Source: Datisca glomerata (taxonomy: Eukaryota; Streptophyta; Magnoliopsida; Cucurbitales; Datiscaceae). From it: 64,000 nucleotides of DNA. Within the stretch, counting starts at the first letter, position 1, and every line of letters begins with the position of its first letter. The stretch spans positions 62,001 to 126,000 of the forward strand of contig QANY01005532.1 in assembly GCA_003255025.1 (NCBI GenBank), given 5' to 3'. The translations under genes and the position numbers were made by a program. This document shows positions 1-11,705 of this stretch, in pieces. The notes below the pieces were generated by a model. It searched no databases, was not told the origin of the DNA, and worked only from the letters and a program-made list of their open reading frames with translations.

Positions 1-1019
1 GCACATTTGAGTCGTTAGATCACCTCGAAATATTTCTCTGCAAGACATTTAATTAATTCAATCCAAACGTTAACTTAAATAATCATATGATAATTAGGAG
101 CAAAAATTAACAATTAAAGACAATTTATTGCAAAATTAGTTGGGGTGTTATAAATTCATTATAGAACTTATAAGTAAAAATAACCCATCAATTTAATGGT
201 ATGTAAAATTCATCATTTATCAGGTAGAAGGTTTTAAGTTAGTCTTGAACTTACTATTTTACCCTTTAACTTTTGTAACCACCAAAAGTAACTTCCTATC
301 ACTTTTATTTTTTTCCTCATGTTTCTTTATAATATTTTTTACATCTCTTAAATAATTTTCTTTAAACGCATTATAGTAAAAAACTATACTTTAAAATCTT
401 TGTGCGCCACCTGCTCTCTCTCTCTCCCTCCCTCTCCCACCNCTATCTCCCCCTCTCTCTCTCTTTCTGCTAGAGCATCTTCAACTTATAGCCGTATCTT
501 ATAGTAGATTTATGATCAAGGACTTTTACTTCTTCTTCTTTTACCATTTTCTTTGCTTTTACCAGATCATTAATGGTCCGTCGTGGTGGCGTTACAGAAA
601 ATATAGGCCATCATGGACCATCACGACCCATCACGGTCATTACATCATTATAACGACTGTGACGCTGATGAAAATTATTAGTTCTGATATAACGGATTGT
701 AACCCTTCTATACCATTACGTAAAAGTTGTTATGTCACGTGATGAACACTATTTAAAACCATGAAGTTGATGATCATGATTCTCCATTCCAACCGAGATC
801 AATCATCCATTGTTAACAAGAGATAATGAATGGAATAACTTAGTTTTTAAACTATACCCCCCCCCCCATTCCACAAGCAATTATTTAGAATTTTTTATAT
901 ATGTTGATTATTTAGGAGTTAAATAACTTGTACCGGGAGATGTAGCCAATTGAAGGGAGAATAAATTGTTGAAATCGATCCTTCATCAATCATCACTATT
1001 AGGCAGGAGCGAGGCTACA
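1..1019. other. Gene-free AT-rich flank
   Basis: I see no coding region supported here. The stretch is AT-rich, with a CT-rich tract near 411-475, a loose cluster of short repeats on the theme CCATCACG between about 575 and 650, and a C-homopolymer near 857-867. It ends at the left LTR of the Athila-type element. Confidence 0.6.
411..475. repeat. CT-rich microsatellite
   Basis: Imperfect CT/CCCT tract of about 65 bp with one ambiguous base at 442. Polypyrimidine low-complexity sequence with no sign of a larger element around it. Confidence 0.85.
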
Positions 1020-2534
1020 TGTTGTGTGATGTGTATATGCAAGTGCGTGTGTTATTAACAAGTAATAAAGTGATAAGTGAGTGTTGATATCCACTTGGAC
1101 TAATGAAAAATATACAATAAATAGACCAAATAAAATCTAATTGAAAAACATAGCAACAACAATGATTAAGTTCAATTGGTTCAAGATTTAAGTGGAAATA
1201 ATAATGCTAAGTGAAATAGTTTAAAGTGACATTTGTTGAGTATAAGATTACGTTTGATACTAATTGTGTGTATTCAATGATGAAGAGAGCTAGCATGGTT
1301 AAATCCGCTATCCATTAGTATTCCTAGTTAAATCTGTTACTGTTGCTAAAACATCTTAATGACATTAACCTGAGCTCAAAGGCATAATGGATTTCCATCC
1401 TTGCGATCATCAACTCCTAACTTAATTAACATATGTCTAATCTTAATTCAATATTAGAGTTTTACCTTATTATCTCCAAGAGATTAGTTTACAAGGTGAG
1501 CATATGTGCCTATACTGGATTTAAATACCCAAGTATCAGTCAAGCTATTTCCATTAAATCAAACCTGATTGCAGTCAATAATGAAAGTTAAATACCCAAG
1601 ATCTACAAGATTTAAATACCCAAGTATCATTCAAGCCATTTCCATTAAATCAAACCTTTCCAGAATGTAATCTAACTTGTCTTTCACTAAAGCTGGCAGT
1701 CAATAATGAAAATTAAACATTAGCTATGCTTGGATGAAATACTAGAAGGAGGTGAGAAATAGAAATTCATTAACCAGAAAAAGCAACTTCAAGATTGATT
1801 ACCATACTAGCTTAAGTGTTTTAGCTCATAGTGAGCTTAAGAACAGAATCAAATACACCTATTTCTATAGTTATCCCGTAGAAAATGAACTAAGATCAAT
1901 AAATACAGTAAGTACAAGGAAGCTAAGCAAGAAGAAAGATAGAAGGGAACAAACGAATATGCTCATCTTTGTCTTCTTCCTTGCGCCCTTCTTACCTTTT
2001 CAATCCTCTTTTTTTGCTTCCCTTTCTGGAGAATGTTTCCTTATTAGATTCAAAGGTGTCGACTCCTTCCCAATAAAGATGTGCTTGCTATAAATTGAGG
2101 CTGTGGAATTGGGGTTTTAATTCCTTGCAAAGAAAAGTGTGTCGAGCAAAGCTTCAATGGGGATTACTGGAAAAAGCACTAATGCCATCTGGATAGTTTA
2201 TTCTGAGCGCACGGGTTTTTCCTATCTTTTCAACACCAGTTGGACTACGCGACAAAATGTCTTGCCAAGTGTGCACATCTATTGCTACAGTATCAATAGA
2301 ATCTACTACAGCGTTTCTTTAGCCAACAAGCTTACAAGGGATCCTACACAAAAGCACAATTTATGAATAAAACTGCTCAAAACTACTAGGAATACTAGCA
2401 AGACCACTAAACTAAACAGAAAGCTAATTAGACAATAATGACTCTAACGAAGCAAAAAATGCCATATCTCTCTAAGATAAGCAACAATTAAGAATTAGAA
2501 ATGCAAGAATAACTCTAAAATCTTAGAGTTATCA
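1020..2534 (-). repeat. 3' LTR of Athila-type element
   Basis: Direct repeat partner of 11706-13141. In element orientation it begins TGATAACTCTAAG at 2534 and ends near 1020. It is slightly longer than its partner because of a local duplication around 1520-1660, where the stretch containing AAATACCCAAGTATCA occurs twice. Short reading frames inside it have no coding support. A purine-rich stretch resembling a polypurine tract lies just inside it (2535-2549, minus strand). Confidence 0.88.
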
Positions 2535-3849
2535 CACCTCTAAACTTAAAGCGTTACTCATTCTCAAGTGATGATGACGAACACAAAAGATACTAAAAAG
2601 AAATAGTCCTCGACACTCTACCACCCCCAAACTTAAACCAATCCTACTTCTCAATGCAAGATATGAGTCTAAACCCACTGACCAACATGCTCAACACTTA
2701 AAAGCACATATTATCACAGCATTGCCACTCTCAATTTACTAAATTAAGATGATGTCCTAATTCCCTTCAGTATGTGCGTGCTAGAAGTTAGAGTTGCTCA
2801 TTCAGATTTCTTAAAACACTTTAAACCAATATCATTGACTTAACTTAGGCACTCTTTACTAGGTAACTCATCTCAACAAGAAATAGCATGCAACAAGAAG
2901 ATTACAAACTAGAGGGGACAAGCTTACATGAAGATAAAATGGTATTATAAACATTGAGCTGCAATCTATTATTATTCTGACTTATTTTTCTCTTCTTCTT
3001 ATATATATATGTTAGGATTAGAATACCTTTTATGTCATACTATCTTTTTACGTGAATAGTCAACACTTGTGGTGAAGCTAACCCGGTTACTCAACAATAC
3101 AATATACAAGGATGTTATCTCTTTTGATTGCTATTAGGCTTATTGCTATAGCAAGCTCATGCCTCTGCTATCTTTAGACGTGAATGACAACATTAGTGAT
3201 GAAGGCACCCAATTACTTAGTAGCCTAAAATAGAGGATCTTCTCTATCCTCTCTTATTCATTAATTTTCTTTGAAGCCAACAATTCTAAGCAACAAGATT
3301 ACAAATGTACAAATTACTAATAGAAATTTCCCTCCCCAAACTTGAATATATGCTATAATGAATAGCTACTTCACTATTTTCTAGAAGTTATGGGATCCTT
3401 AATAGAGTATCAAGCCTTACTCAAATTTAAAACATTTCAAACTTCCTAAAATAGCTAACTCTACTTCTTAGTGCAAAGAGAAAGAGAACTAGCCTAAGCA
3501 TCCTTAATTCAACATAAACTCTATTTTTTTTACTTTACTTTATGATAATTGAGCATATTGACCACAATTAAAATAAAACTTACAAAAATAAAATAGAACT
3601 GACTTCCTAACAATCAATCAACCACCATAGAAAAATTATAAAGATAGTTCTAAGGAAAAGGGCATAGGCCCCTCCCTCCCCAAACCTAAAGCTTGTAGTG
3701 CCCTCACTGCAACAGCCAAGCAATAACCACAAAACTAGAAACATAAATTTCCAAACTTTAATAAAGACGAAAATACATAACCAAATATCACCAATAGTTG
3801 GAAAGAAGATAAAAGAAAAAGGAAAAATAAAAAGAGGGAAGAAGAATGG
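2535..3849 (-). other. Athila internal 3' non-coding region
   Basis: No reading frame is supported. On the minus strand it holds several copies of a polypurine-tract-like motif, AAGTTTGGGG plus G/A-rich sequence, near 2627, 3335 and 3675, besides the one next to the LTR. This fits the long untranslated region found between the last reading frame and the 3' LTR in Athila elements. Confidence 0.6.
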
Positions 3850-5300
3850 TATTCCCCTGCTACTGTTGCAGGTTGCTGCATCACCCTAGCATATCTCATT
3901 GCTTAGAGGAGCTCCCAAGTCCACCTCTTCCCTTTGAGATAGCTTTAAGATCTAAAAGCTCTTTCTTTGGGGACTGCGTTTCTGCTTGTAGCTTGTCATC
4001 TAGGGATTGCTCTTTTTCAGATGACCTCAGCTACTTTTTGGCACTTATAGTAGAGCCAAATGATACTAATTCCTTCTTCTTATCAATTGATTTTCCCTTG
4101 GACTTGGGCGTTTCTGGGTGACTCTTCTTCTTTTTAGGTTGTTTTTTCTTGGGGCTGGGGGCCAGTAGCTTTCTTTTTACTTTGTCCTTCTTCTTCCTTG
4201 GTGATGGTTTTGGTGGTGGTGTAGTTGCTACTTCTTTTTTACTTTCCTCTACCTCATCATCTTGTTCTTCCTCTCCTATATCCTCACTGTCATCTTTTTA
4301 TACTTCCAATTTATCTTGTTCTCCCTCACTTTTAACTTCTTCTTCTTCCTCCTCCTATTCGACTTCAAATTTTTCCTCTACTTCAACCTCTTCCTCATCT
4401 TTAGGTGCTACATCTTCCTTGCCTAACTACTCCTCTTCAGCCTTTTATGCCTCCTCTGTCTCGTCTTCTTCAGCCTTCTAAGGTAGGAAAATGAGGTAAA
4501 GGGCACGTAGGATTTGTGAAATTTTTCTGGAGGCTCTTTTGCAGCGCATGATCTCTGGCTTGTGCATATTCCCAATATGCTCTTATTTGATGCTCAAGCC
4601 GCTACAACAATTGTCAGGCCTTTACTTGCATGGCTTCTTGATGCTTCATCTTGTCATAAAGAGTGCATAACATGATATTGATGTCAGTGGTGACTACATT
4701 GACCTGTTTACTTTCCTGTTTAGAATATAGTGGCTCACTTGGGGCCACTAGATCCTTACTCTTTTCTACAATGAATCTTGCTATTGCAGTCAGAGTAATA
4801 GCTCCATGGTTTACGATATTTTCCTCAAAACTCAAATAAGGCACCAGATTGACAAAAGACAATTTAGTTATCAAGCATGGAAGAACAAACATCCTATCTC
4901 TTTACCAGCACAAATGCCTAGTTCTTTATAGATTATGTGACCAACATTTATAGTTTTACAAGAAAGAAAAGCATGCTATAAGATTAACCTCTCATGTGTA
5001 ACTCTTTGTATATGAGTGGCAGGCATGATGGAAGTGCAAATGATGTGATACCAGACTTTAGCCCTAGGTTTTAATGTTGTCCTAAGACATGTTCTAACTC
5101 CATCAACAAAAATGCTATGCCATTTAGTGCCCGACACAGTTAACTCTTTAAGGATTACATTCAATTTATCCTCATTTACTTCCTTTACCAGAACAGAGTA
5201 CTCATCATCCATATCTTCAAAGTTAAAAATAGAATTGATTGCTTGAGAAGTAAAAGCAACAAGGGTACCTCTCAATGAAACAGATGTCTATCCAAGGTTT
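3850..5300 (-). pseudogene. Athila env-position ORF, plant transposon protein-like, broken
   Basis: On the minus strand, 5275 to 4976 reads a segment with the motif KVWYHIICTSIMPATH, which I recognise from the 'putative plant transposon protein' domain carried in Athila-type elements. The segment 4892-4614 continues the same protein with a conserved helical stretch and ends in KMKHQEAMQVKA. Downstream, to about 3850, the same strand encodes a Glu/Asp-rich stretch and then a Lys/Ser/Pro-rich tail. The plus-strand Ser-rich reading frames there are shadows of that tail. Several stops and frameshifts break the gene. It follows a truncated RT directly, so the pol to env-position junction is a deletion. 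Function is unknown; the name describes family membership only. Confidence 0.65.
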
Positions 5301-5389
5301 AAAAGGTTTGCATATAACTATCATACCAAGGGGAAAATGATGGTGTCTAAGTGTAAGCATAGCCTCTCCTATCCACTCTTATCCTATCT

Positions 5390-6376
5390 GTCTGATTATT
5401 GCAACAATATATTTTGGGAGACCCAAAGAGGGGTTCAGTTCAATCATAAAGTCTTTCTCCTCATGGAACATTTTCATGTGTATGTCAGACTTCTTTGTTG
5501 CTCTATGGAATTGTCACTCTCGTCTTACAACAGTATTTTATGCATGCAAATAGAAGGGCTTATCCGTTTAATGTCAGCCATCTACCAGCTGATTGCTCTT
5601 TTATACTTTCCCCATGCATCTAGCAATAATAACCTTTAATTTTCATTACTTATGGCAGAGGAAACTATGATAGGAAGAGTATTGTTCTCACCCAAATATG
5701 CATACTTTAAATGGGCAAGAAGGGGTTTTAATTCAAGCAAAAGTGGTGATTCAATAGAAGGCAATGATGGTTTGAATGTCCTTTCAGATAATTACAATGA
5801 TTCAATTTCTTTTCGAAACCTGTGACTAGTTTGGTTTACATCTATCCATGTGACTTCTACTTCTTTTTAATCACTACTATCTTCTTCCAAAATTTTCAAA
5901 GTTGCCTCTGATTGGGTAGCCTTGCTACAACTTATACACAGATTCTCCATAACTTGGAGTCCATTACCGAAATAGAAGCGCATTCTTCAATCTTTTTATC
6001 TAGGTACTTCATTGCATTAAAAACAATGAAGGTTATCTCTTGATCATTAACCCTCATGGTAAGCTCTCACTTTTTCACATCAATTATTGTCCTTCCTATG
6101 GCTAAGAAAGGTTCTTCCCAAAATGATAGGTACATCTTTATATGTCTCATAGTCCAGAATGATAAAATCTGCTGGAAATATGAATTTATCTACTTGTACC
6201 AGAACATCCTCTATTTTACCTTCTAGATAGACATAAAACCGGTTAGTCAACTGTAAAGTGATGGTTGTTGGCCTTGCTTCTCCTATTCCAAGCTTTCTGA
6301 ACATGGACAAGGGCATAAGATTAATTCCTATTCTCAAGTCACATAGAGCTCTCCCAGTGGGTTTTTTCAATTGCAC
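5390..6376 (-). pseudogene. Athila protease and truncated reverse transcriptase
   Basis: The retropepsin segment (6376-6080) reads ALCDLRIGINLMPLS and FIILDYETYKDVPIILGR, matching Athila protease. The expected catalytic Asp-Leu-Gly is Asp-Leu-Arg here, so the active site is damaged. The linker continues to about 5945 (MRVNDQEITFIVFNAMKY). From about 5780 to 5390 the start of RT is readable through stops: LAHLKYAYLGENNTLP, then ADIKRISPSICMHKILL. The RT palm with its catalytic aspartates, RNase H and integrase are absent. The sequence passes within about 110 bp to the env-position frame. Non-functional. Confidence 0.82.
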
Positions 6377-6683
6377 AAGGAATGGTAAAACTCCCTAGAT
6401 CTTTAAGCTTTGGCAGAATTTTTTTCTGTAAAATCAAGCTGCATTCTTGGGTCAAATGTATTGCCTTGCAGTGCTTTTTTCCTTTCCTTCTAGGGTTTTT
6501 TGTATTGCTAGGAAAAACACCTTGAGGTCTTGTATTCCATGCATTAGGAGATTGTCCAACTTGGTTTTCCAGATTCTTATAGATATTTCTTGACTCTGGA
6601 TGATTGCAGATTGGTTCTGGATCACTGATTCTTTCTTTTCTATGTAGTCTTTCAGAAGATTCTCCAATGTGCCAAGTTGCTCA
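6377..6683 (-). pseudogene. Athila gag, C-terminal segment
   Basis: Last part of gag on the minus strand, with a polar, Gln-rich stretch (residues such as IEKKESVIQNQSAIIQSQEI). It is separated from the rest of gag by the insertion at 6684-8961. Removing that insertion joins SIE and QLGTLENLL in frame, which shows the insertion came after the gag sequence was established. Confidence 0.75.
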
Positions 6684-8961
6684 TGTTAGGGGTAATGCAC
6701 TCAAAGCATGTGTATTGACATTTTAATATGAAATTTAATGGGGTTACATTTTTCTTATAATTGTTCTTTTAAATTATTATTGAATAATTTATATAAATAT
6801 CTAAAAATTCTATATTCGTTAATGAGGTTATGATATTGTATTAGATGAAAGGATTAAGATCATAGATAATGAATAAAATTACCAGCAAAATATTAAAATA
6901 AGGTATCTTTAATGAATGGTTGCTTGTACGATTCACTAAGTATTATAAATGCATGTGATTTAGATCCGGATCATTGATGTGGATAGACATCTTAGTGAAT
7001 GTAATTTATACAATAAGATTATATATGACAGGACCGATGTGAATTAATATCTTTATTAAGTTGTCATTTATCATAAAGATTTAACACACATCAATCTGAT
7101 GATCATATGTAGATCAGTCTGAATCCTGAGTAGTCATTAACTCGTATACATGTCAATTGGATCTTTTGATTTACTCATTAAGGTTTGTTTGTAAAACAGC
7201 TAGTGACTTTTGTCTCGGAAATTTATTGATGTGGATGGCAGGGAATATGATCTTACAAGATTTGAATATAAGTTTTCCTAACCATCATATATTCACCCTT
7301 AATTGTTAATTCTAGAGTTGAATGATTATTGAGCTCAAATTTATAATACAACTATAAATTAGTCATTCACTAGTAAATTAGTGGTACTTAAGAGGATCAA
7401 GAGGTAACTAGAAGGGTAAAATAGTAATTTTGATCAGCTGTAATTTACGAACTAATAATTGGAGGACGGAACTACATGAAATGATTATATCAATGGACTT
7501 CACGAGAATACTCTATAAATACATTCTATAATCTATAAGAGTGCAATTTCATATTTATAGTGGAGTGATAATGAAATTAATAAATAAAATTATTTAATTA
7601 AAATATTTAATTAATAATCTGATTTATTAAAACTTCAGATAATAGGTCGATGGTCTCCAAGTCACCTCTATACTACGTAGATTAGGGTGTGAATATTTCA
7701 ACTTATGAGAAAAGAACTAACTTGCAAAATGAAATTTTATTCTGGGCAAGTACATAATTATGATATATTTGTGTGTGACTAATTAATTAAAAATTAATTA
7801 ATTAAATTATTTATATTTATTTTTGGAAATTATATATATAAATAATTTTATCGATTGATTTTATAATTATCAATAAGTGAGACAGAATATCTAATTTGTG
7901 AAATTAGATAATTACAAATTCTTATTAGATAATAATTCAAAATTTAATCGACTAAATCTGTTAGTTGTGCAATAACGGATAAGTTAGTTGATTGGAATAA
8001 TCAGATAAGTTAATTTTGAATTAACTGATATCTAGATATATATCTAATCAAAATAAATATTTAATTCGCAATAACTGCCATGTGTCAATCACTGATTGAG
8101 AATTGGAGATTGACATGGACTACTATAGTGTCACGTGACACTACAGTAGTGGGCGTGCAATATTGTAGTGCCACCTCGCACTACAGTAGTGTCGTGACTC
8201 ATAGTTCTATGAGGCACTATTATGGCTCACCACAACTACGGTGGCACATCACGGCAACTACAGTGCCATGTGGCACTGTAGTTGTGCACAAATTGCAGTG
8301 GGTCTCACTGTGATGGTAATTTTTAAATTAAATATCATTTAAAGTTTATCCCTAAAAATCTGGTATATCTTTATATAAAAAATATATAGATATTATTTTG
8401 TTGGCCCTAGGGTTGGTAGCATCAGTTGAGAACTATTAGTCAAAGTGCTGAGAACATAATCAAGGTGAAAACTCTCTCTGTGATTAATAAGTTAATCAAA
8501 AATTCTGAACAAATAATCACTGTATTCTCTCAGAGGATTGTCTCACTAAATTAATCATTCTCAGTAAATCTCTAGATCTCACGTGTTGAGTGCATCTAGA
8601 GGCAGAAAAAGTTTTTTTGAATTATTCTACGTACCCACACACGTCCTAGTGCGTTTGATGATTCACTTGGATGATCTTGGTGTGGATCTCGAAGTTTATT
8701 ACTTGTGGGAACGCATGATCGTTAGTTTGTGAGAACGTTTGATATAGACTACAAGAGGTATATGATTACTATCCATGTATGTTTTAGATTTAATGTATAA
8801 ATATATAATGGATCTTGATTGAAAAGAGTTTTCAATAAAAAAATTTATTTTAGAAACCGTCGCGTCACGCTTATTTTCTTTTATCGAAAAAGATTCATTT
8901 TTTAATAATTTATTTTAAAAGCCACAACGCTTTCGCCTCACGAGTGCCACATTTTCTAACT
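6684..8961 (+). mobile_element. 2.28-kb LTR-like insertion (probable solo LTR) in gag
   Basis: The sequence starts TGTTAG and ends CTAACT, a near-perfect short inverted terminus. It is flanked by GCTCA (6679-6683) and TCTCA (8962-8966), a 5-bp target duplication with one mismatch. Excision restores the gag frame. It has no transposon protein genes. A TATA-like CTCTATAAATACAT near 7510 in plus orientation would fit an LTR promoter. I cannot assign the superfamily; a non-autonomous element without genes is the alternative to a solo LTR. Confidence 0.7.
8095..8305. repeat. Cluster of degenerate ACTACAGTAGTG palindromes
   Basis: GC-richer patch inside the 2.28-kb insertion. It is built from repeated near-palindromes such as CACTACAGTAGTG, GTGTCACGTGACAC and CAGTGCCATGTGGCACTG. 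Units recur irregularly at roughly 20-35 bp. Apparent reading frames here follow from the repeats. Confidence 0.7.
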
Positions 8962-9083
8962 TCTCAATTGATACTTGCTTCTGTCCTTGAACTTGTTGTG
9001 CAGAGCCAGGAGGATAGGTTGGTCTGCTTTGTGAGTTTAAAGGTCCTGCACCTTGATTGCTTTAAAAGAAATTAGGGTGTTGC
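8962..9083 (-). pseudogene. Athila gag, middle segment
   Basis: Short gag piece stranded between the two insertions. On the minus strand it reads QQHPNFF, then SNQGAGPLNSQSRPTYPPG, then QVSIE. It continues the zinc-knuckle-proximal YNPG motif that ends at 10530 and precedes the segment at 6683. It includes both target-duplication copies that face it (GTTGC and TCTCA). Confidence 0.75.
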
Positions 9084-10524
9084 TGATAACTCTTAGAAAT
9101 TAAACATATCTATTGATTTTCAGGATTATTTCGTTAGGAATGTTAGGGTGATGTTTTACTTTTCAGTCTTAATTGTGTCTTTTTCATGTTTTATTATGTT
9201 TTTAGGGTTATCTTTTTAGCTTATTTGGTAGTAATTGAATAGATTGTGCACTTAATTCTTACTTTTGTGTAAAGCGCCTAGGATAGCAGCCAACCGGCCA
9301 GACGTGCATACGTGGCAGAGAAATTTTATCATTTAGTCCAGCTGGCACTCCAAAAGGGAGAGAAGCTCGTGCGCTCCAAAAGAGCAGTTATCCAGTTCGC
9401 ATTGGCTTTTCAAGTGGTCCCCACCTAGCTGATGTTGTTGCTTTCAAGTGGTTCCTCTCTAGTGCTGCTGCTTAACAAATGTCCTCTTTTCAAGTTGAAG
9501 CCCTAATCTTAAGGTTCCATTTATAGGGCATTCATCTTCCTTAAAGGAGAGCCGACATTCTTGCTGAAAATAAGGAGAAAATGTACAGAGAAAGGAGAAG
9601 ACTAAGCAACAAAAGGAAGGAGAAGACGTAGAGGAAGAAGATAAGGAATCGAGTATTCTTTTACTCTCTATTATTTTCTTCCCCTGTTCTTATTTGATAT
9701 AGCATTTTCTCCTTCTTCTAAGCTTTGTATCTATGTATTAATGGCTGTAACTCTGTTTGAATTTCTTTTTAAGCTCATTATGAGCTTCTTTGAGCTAGAA
9801 TGGGTAATGAACCATGAAGTTGCTATTTCTGGTTAATGCAGTTTTTTTTTTTTGCTTATTTCTTGTTAGCATTTCATTCAAGTTAGACTTTATTATTGAT
9901 TGATCAACTTTAGTAAAATGCAAGTTAACCTAAAGTCTGAAAAGATTTAGTTTAATAGAAATGACTTGAATGATACATGAGTATTTTGATCGAAAACACA
10001 TGAATATTAAATCATGTAGATATAAATACTTTGTGAGTAGTGTAGACATATGTGTTCACCTTGTAAACCCTTTCACTGGAACTTAAGAAATTAAACTCTA
10101 ATCTGAAATTAAGCTTAGACATAATTTAATTAAGGTTAGAATTGGTAATCACAAGGATGACAATCTATTTTACTTTTGAGCGAAGGTTAATGCTCTTAGG
10201 ATGATGTAGCAACAAGATTAGATTTAACCAGAAATATTAATGGATAGGGAAATTGACCATGCTAGCTCTCTTCATCATTGTTTACACCATTAATATTAAT
10301 CTTACTCTTATGTTTTGCAAGTGTCACCTTAAGCTAGTTTACTTATTATCATTTTCACTTTAATTTTTAGTTATTTGGAATCAATCTTTGTTGTTACTCT
10401 GTTTTTCAATTAGATTTGATTTGGTCTATTTTGTTTTATATTTCTCACTAGTCTTTGTGGAGATCGATACTCACTTTATTACTTGTTAATGATACGTGGA
10501 CTTGCGTATATATATCACACAATA
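9084..10524 (+). mobile_element. Solo LTR of the same Athila family, inverted, in gag
   Basis: A 1441-bp copy of the LTR found at 1020-2534 and 11706-13141, lying in the opposite orientation. It runs from TGATAACTC at 9084 to CACACAATA at 10524. It is flanked by a perfect 5-bp duplication, GTTGC (9079-9083 and 10525-10529). Removing it and one GTTGC rejoins the gag motif YNPG...RQHPNF. No internal domain remains, so the element was reduced to one LTR by LTR-LTR recombination. This is insertion of a family member into another member. Confidence 0.9.
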
Positions 10525-11640
10525 GTTGCCTACAACCAGGATTGTAAGTGTTAGAGTAGTTGTTGTTATTCATGTTAAAATTCCCTACATAATTCATAGA
10601 TGTTGGAACTCTTGGGTAGCTTTCAAATAAATGTTCTTCACTACAATAGAGACATGACACATTTACTACTTGATTTACAGATTGCTGCATGCCTTGATTC
10701 TGATTCTGAATTGCTATAGGTGTCATACTCAGAGTTTTGATCATGTTTGTTAAAGAAGACACTTAAGCTGTTAAGGCTTGCATAGCATCCAATTCATGTA
10801 TCCGTGCAACCCTTCTACTTGATGTAGCTCTAGCAGTTGGCCATTGGTAATTGTTACTTGCTATCCTCCCCAATATTTCATAAGCCTCATTCTAAGACTT
10901 AGACAAAATGGTTCCACTTGCTGAAGCATCAACCATCAACCTTGTAGGAGAATTCAGTCCATTATAAAAGGTTGGGATGTAATGTCGAACCCCAGGATGT
11001 GGACACTTCCTTAGTAACTCCTTAAATCTTTCACACGCCTCATATGGTTAATTCATCTAGCAGGTGAAAGGAAGTAATCTCATTCCTTAATTTGACATTC
11101 TTTGTTGGTGGAAAATACTTCATCAGAAACTTATCTACAAGATCATTCCAAGTATTAATGGAATCTGGAGATAATGAGTTTAGCTATGCTCTAGCTCTAT
11201 TCCTTAAGGAATACGGAAGCAACCTAATCTTTAAAGCATCTTCTAAAGCTCCAAGTAACTTGAAAGAATCACTAACCTCCATGAAAAGTCTTAAGAGAAT
11301 GTGGGGGTCTTTAGGAGGCAGTCCATTGATTTCCCCAACAGTTTGTAGCATTTGGAACATGACAAGGTTCAACTCAAACTGTGGAGCTTGAATCTTTGGC
11401 CTTAATATTCTAGGGTTCATTGGTTGTGGTTGAAGAATAGCAGTCTCTAATTGATCTTTCTCTTTCATCAACCATGACTATGACATTGTTGTCATTATTA
11501 ACTTGATTATCATTGTGATTCCAGTTATCATTTACCACCACTCACTCTTACTGTGCAAACATCTCTTGTATAGCAATCAATCCTCTATGTTCTCTCTATT
11601 TTTGGGTCAAAATGAATTCAGGTAGTTGCTGCCTGCTCAT
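10525..11640 (-). pseudogene. Athila gag, N-terminal segment with zinc knuckle
   Basis: The minus strand from 11471 to 11184 reads the gag core: PKIQAPQFELN, then GLPPKDPHILLRLFMEVSDS, then RLLPYSLRNRARA. Further down it carries a zinc-knuckle region (CLYCSEEHLFESYP) followed by the asparagine-rich FNMNNNNYSNTYNPG, typical of Athila gag. Frameshifts and stops lie between 11183 and 10762, so the protein is not made intact. It sits just downstream of the primer binding site. The frame is then cut by the solo LTR at 10524. Confidence 0.82.
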
Positions 11641-11681
11641 AAAGATTCAAGTTGATCTAAATAATGAAATTTCTCCTTCGG

Positions 11682-11699
11682 TCCCCAGCAACAGCGCCA
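11682..11699 (-). other. Primer binding site, tRNA-Asp type
   Basis: On the minus strand the sequence TGGCGCTGTTGCTGGGGA lies about 6 bp inside the 5' LTR. It is complementary, with few mismatches, to the 3' end of plant tRNA-Asp, the primer used by Athila elements. It fixes the element's direction. Confidence 0.85.
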
Positions 11700-11705
11700 A
11701 AAACT

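Noticed and set aside
1752..2366. Plus-strand frames of 113 and 75 codons
   Set aside because: They lie wholly inside an LTR and are not kept in the other two LTR copies.
4149..4481. Ser-rich plus-strand protein
   Set aside because: Antisense shadow of the Glu/Lys-rich tail of the minus-strand Athila frame.
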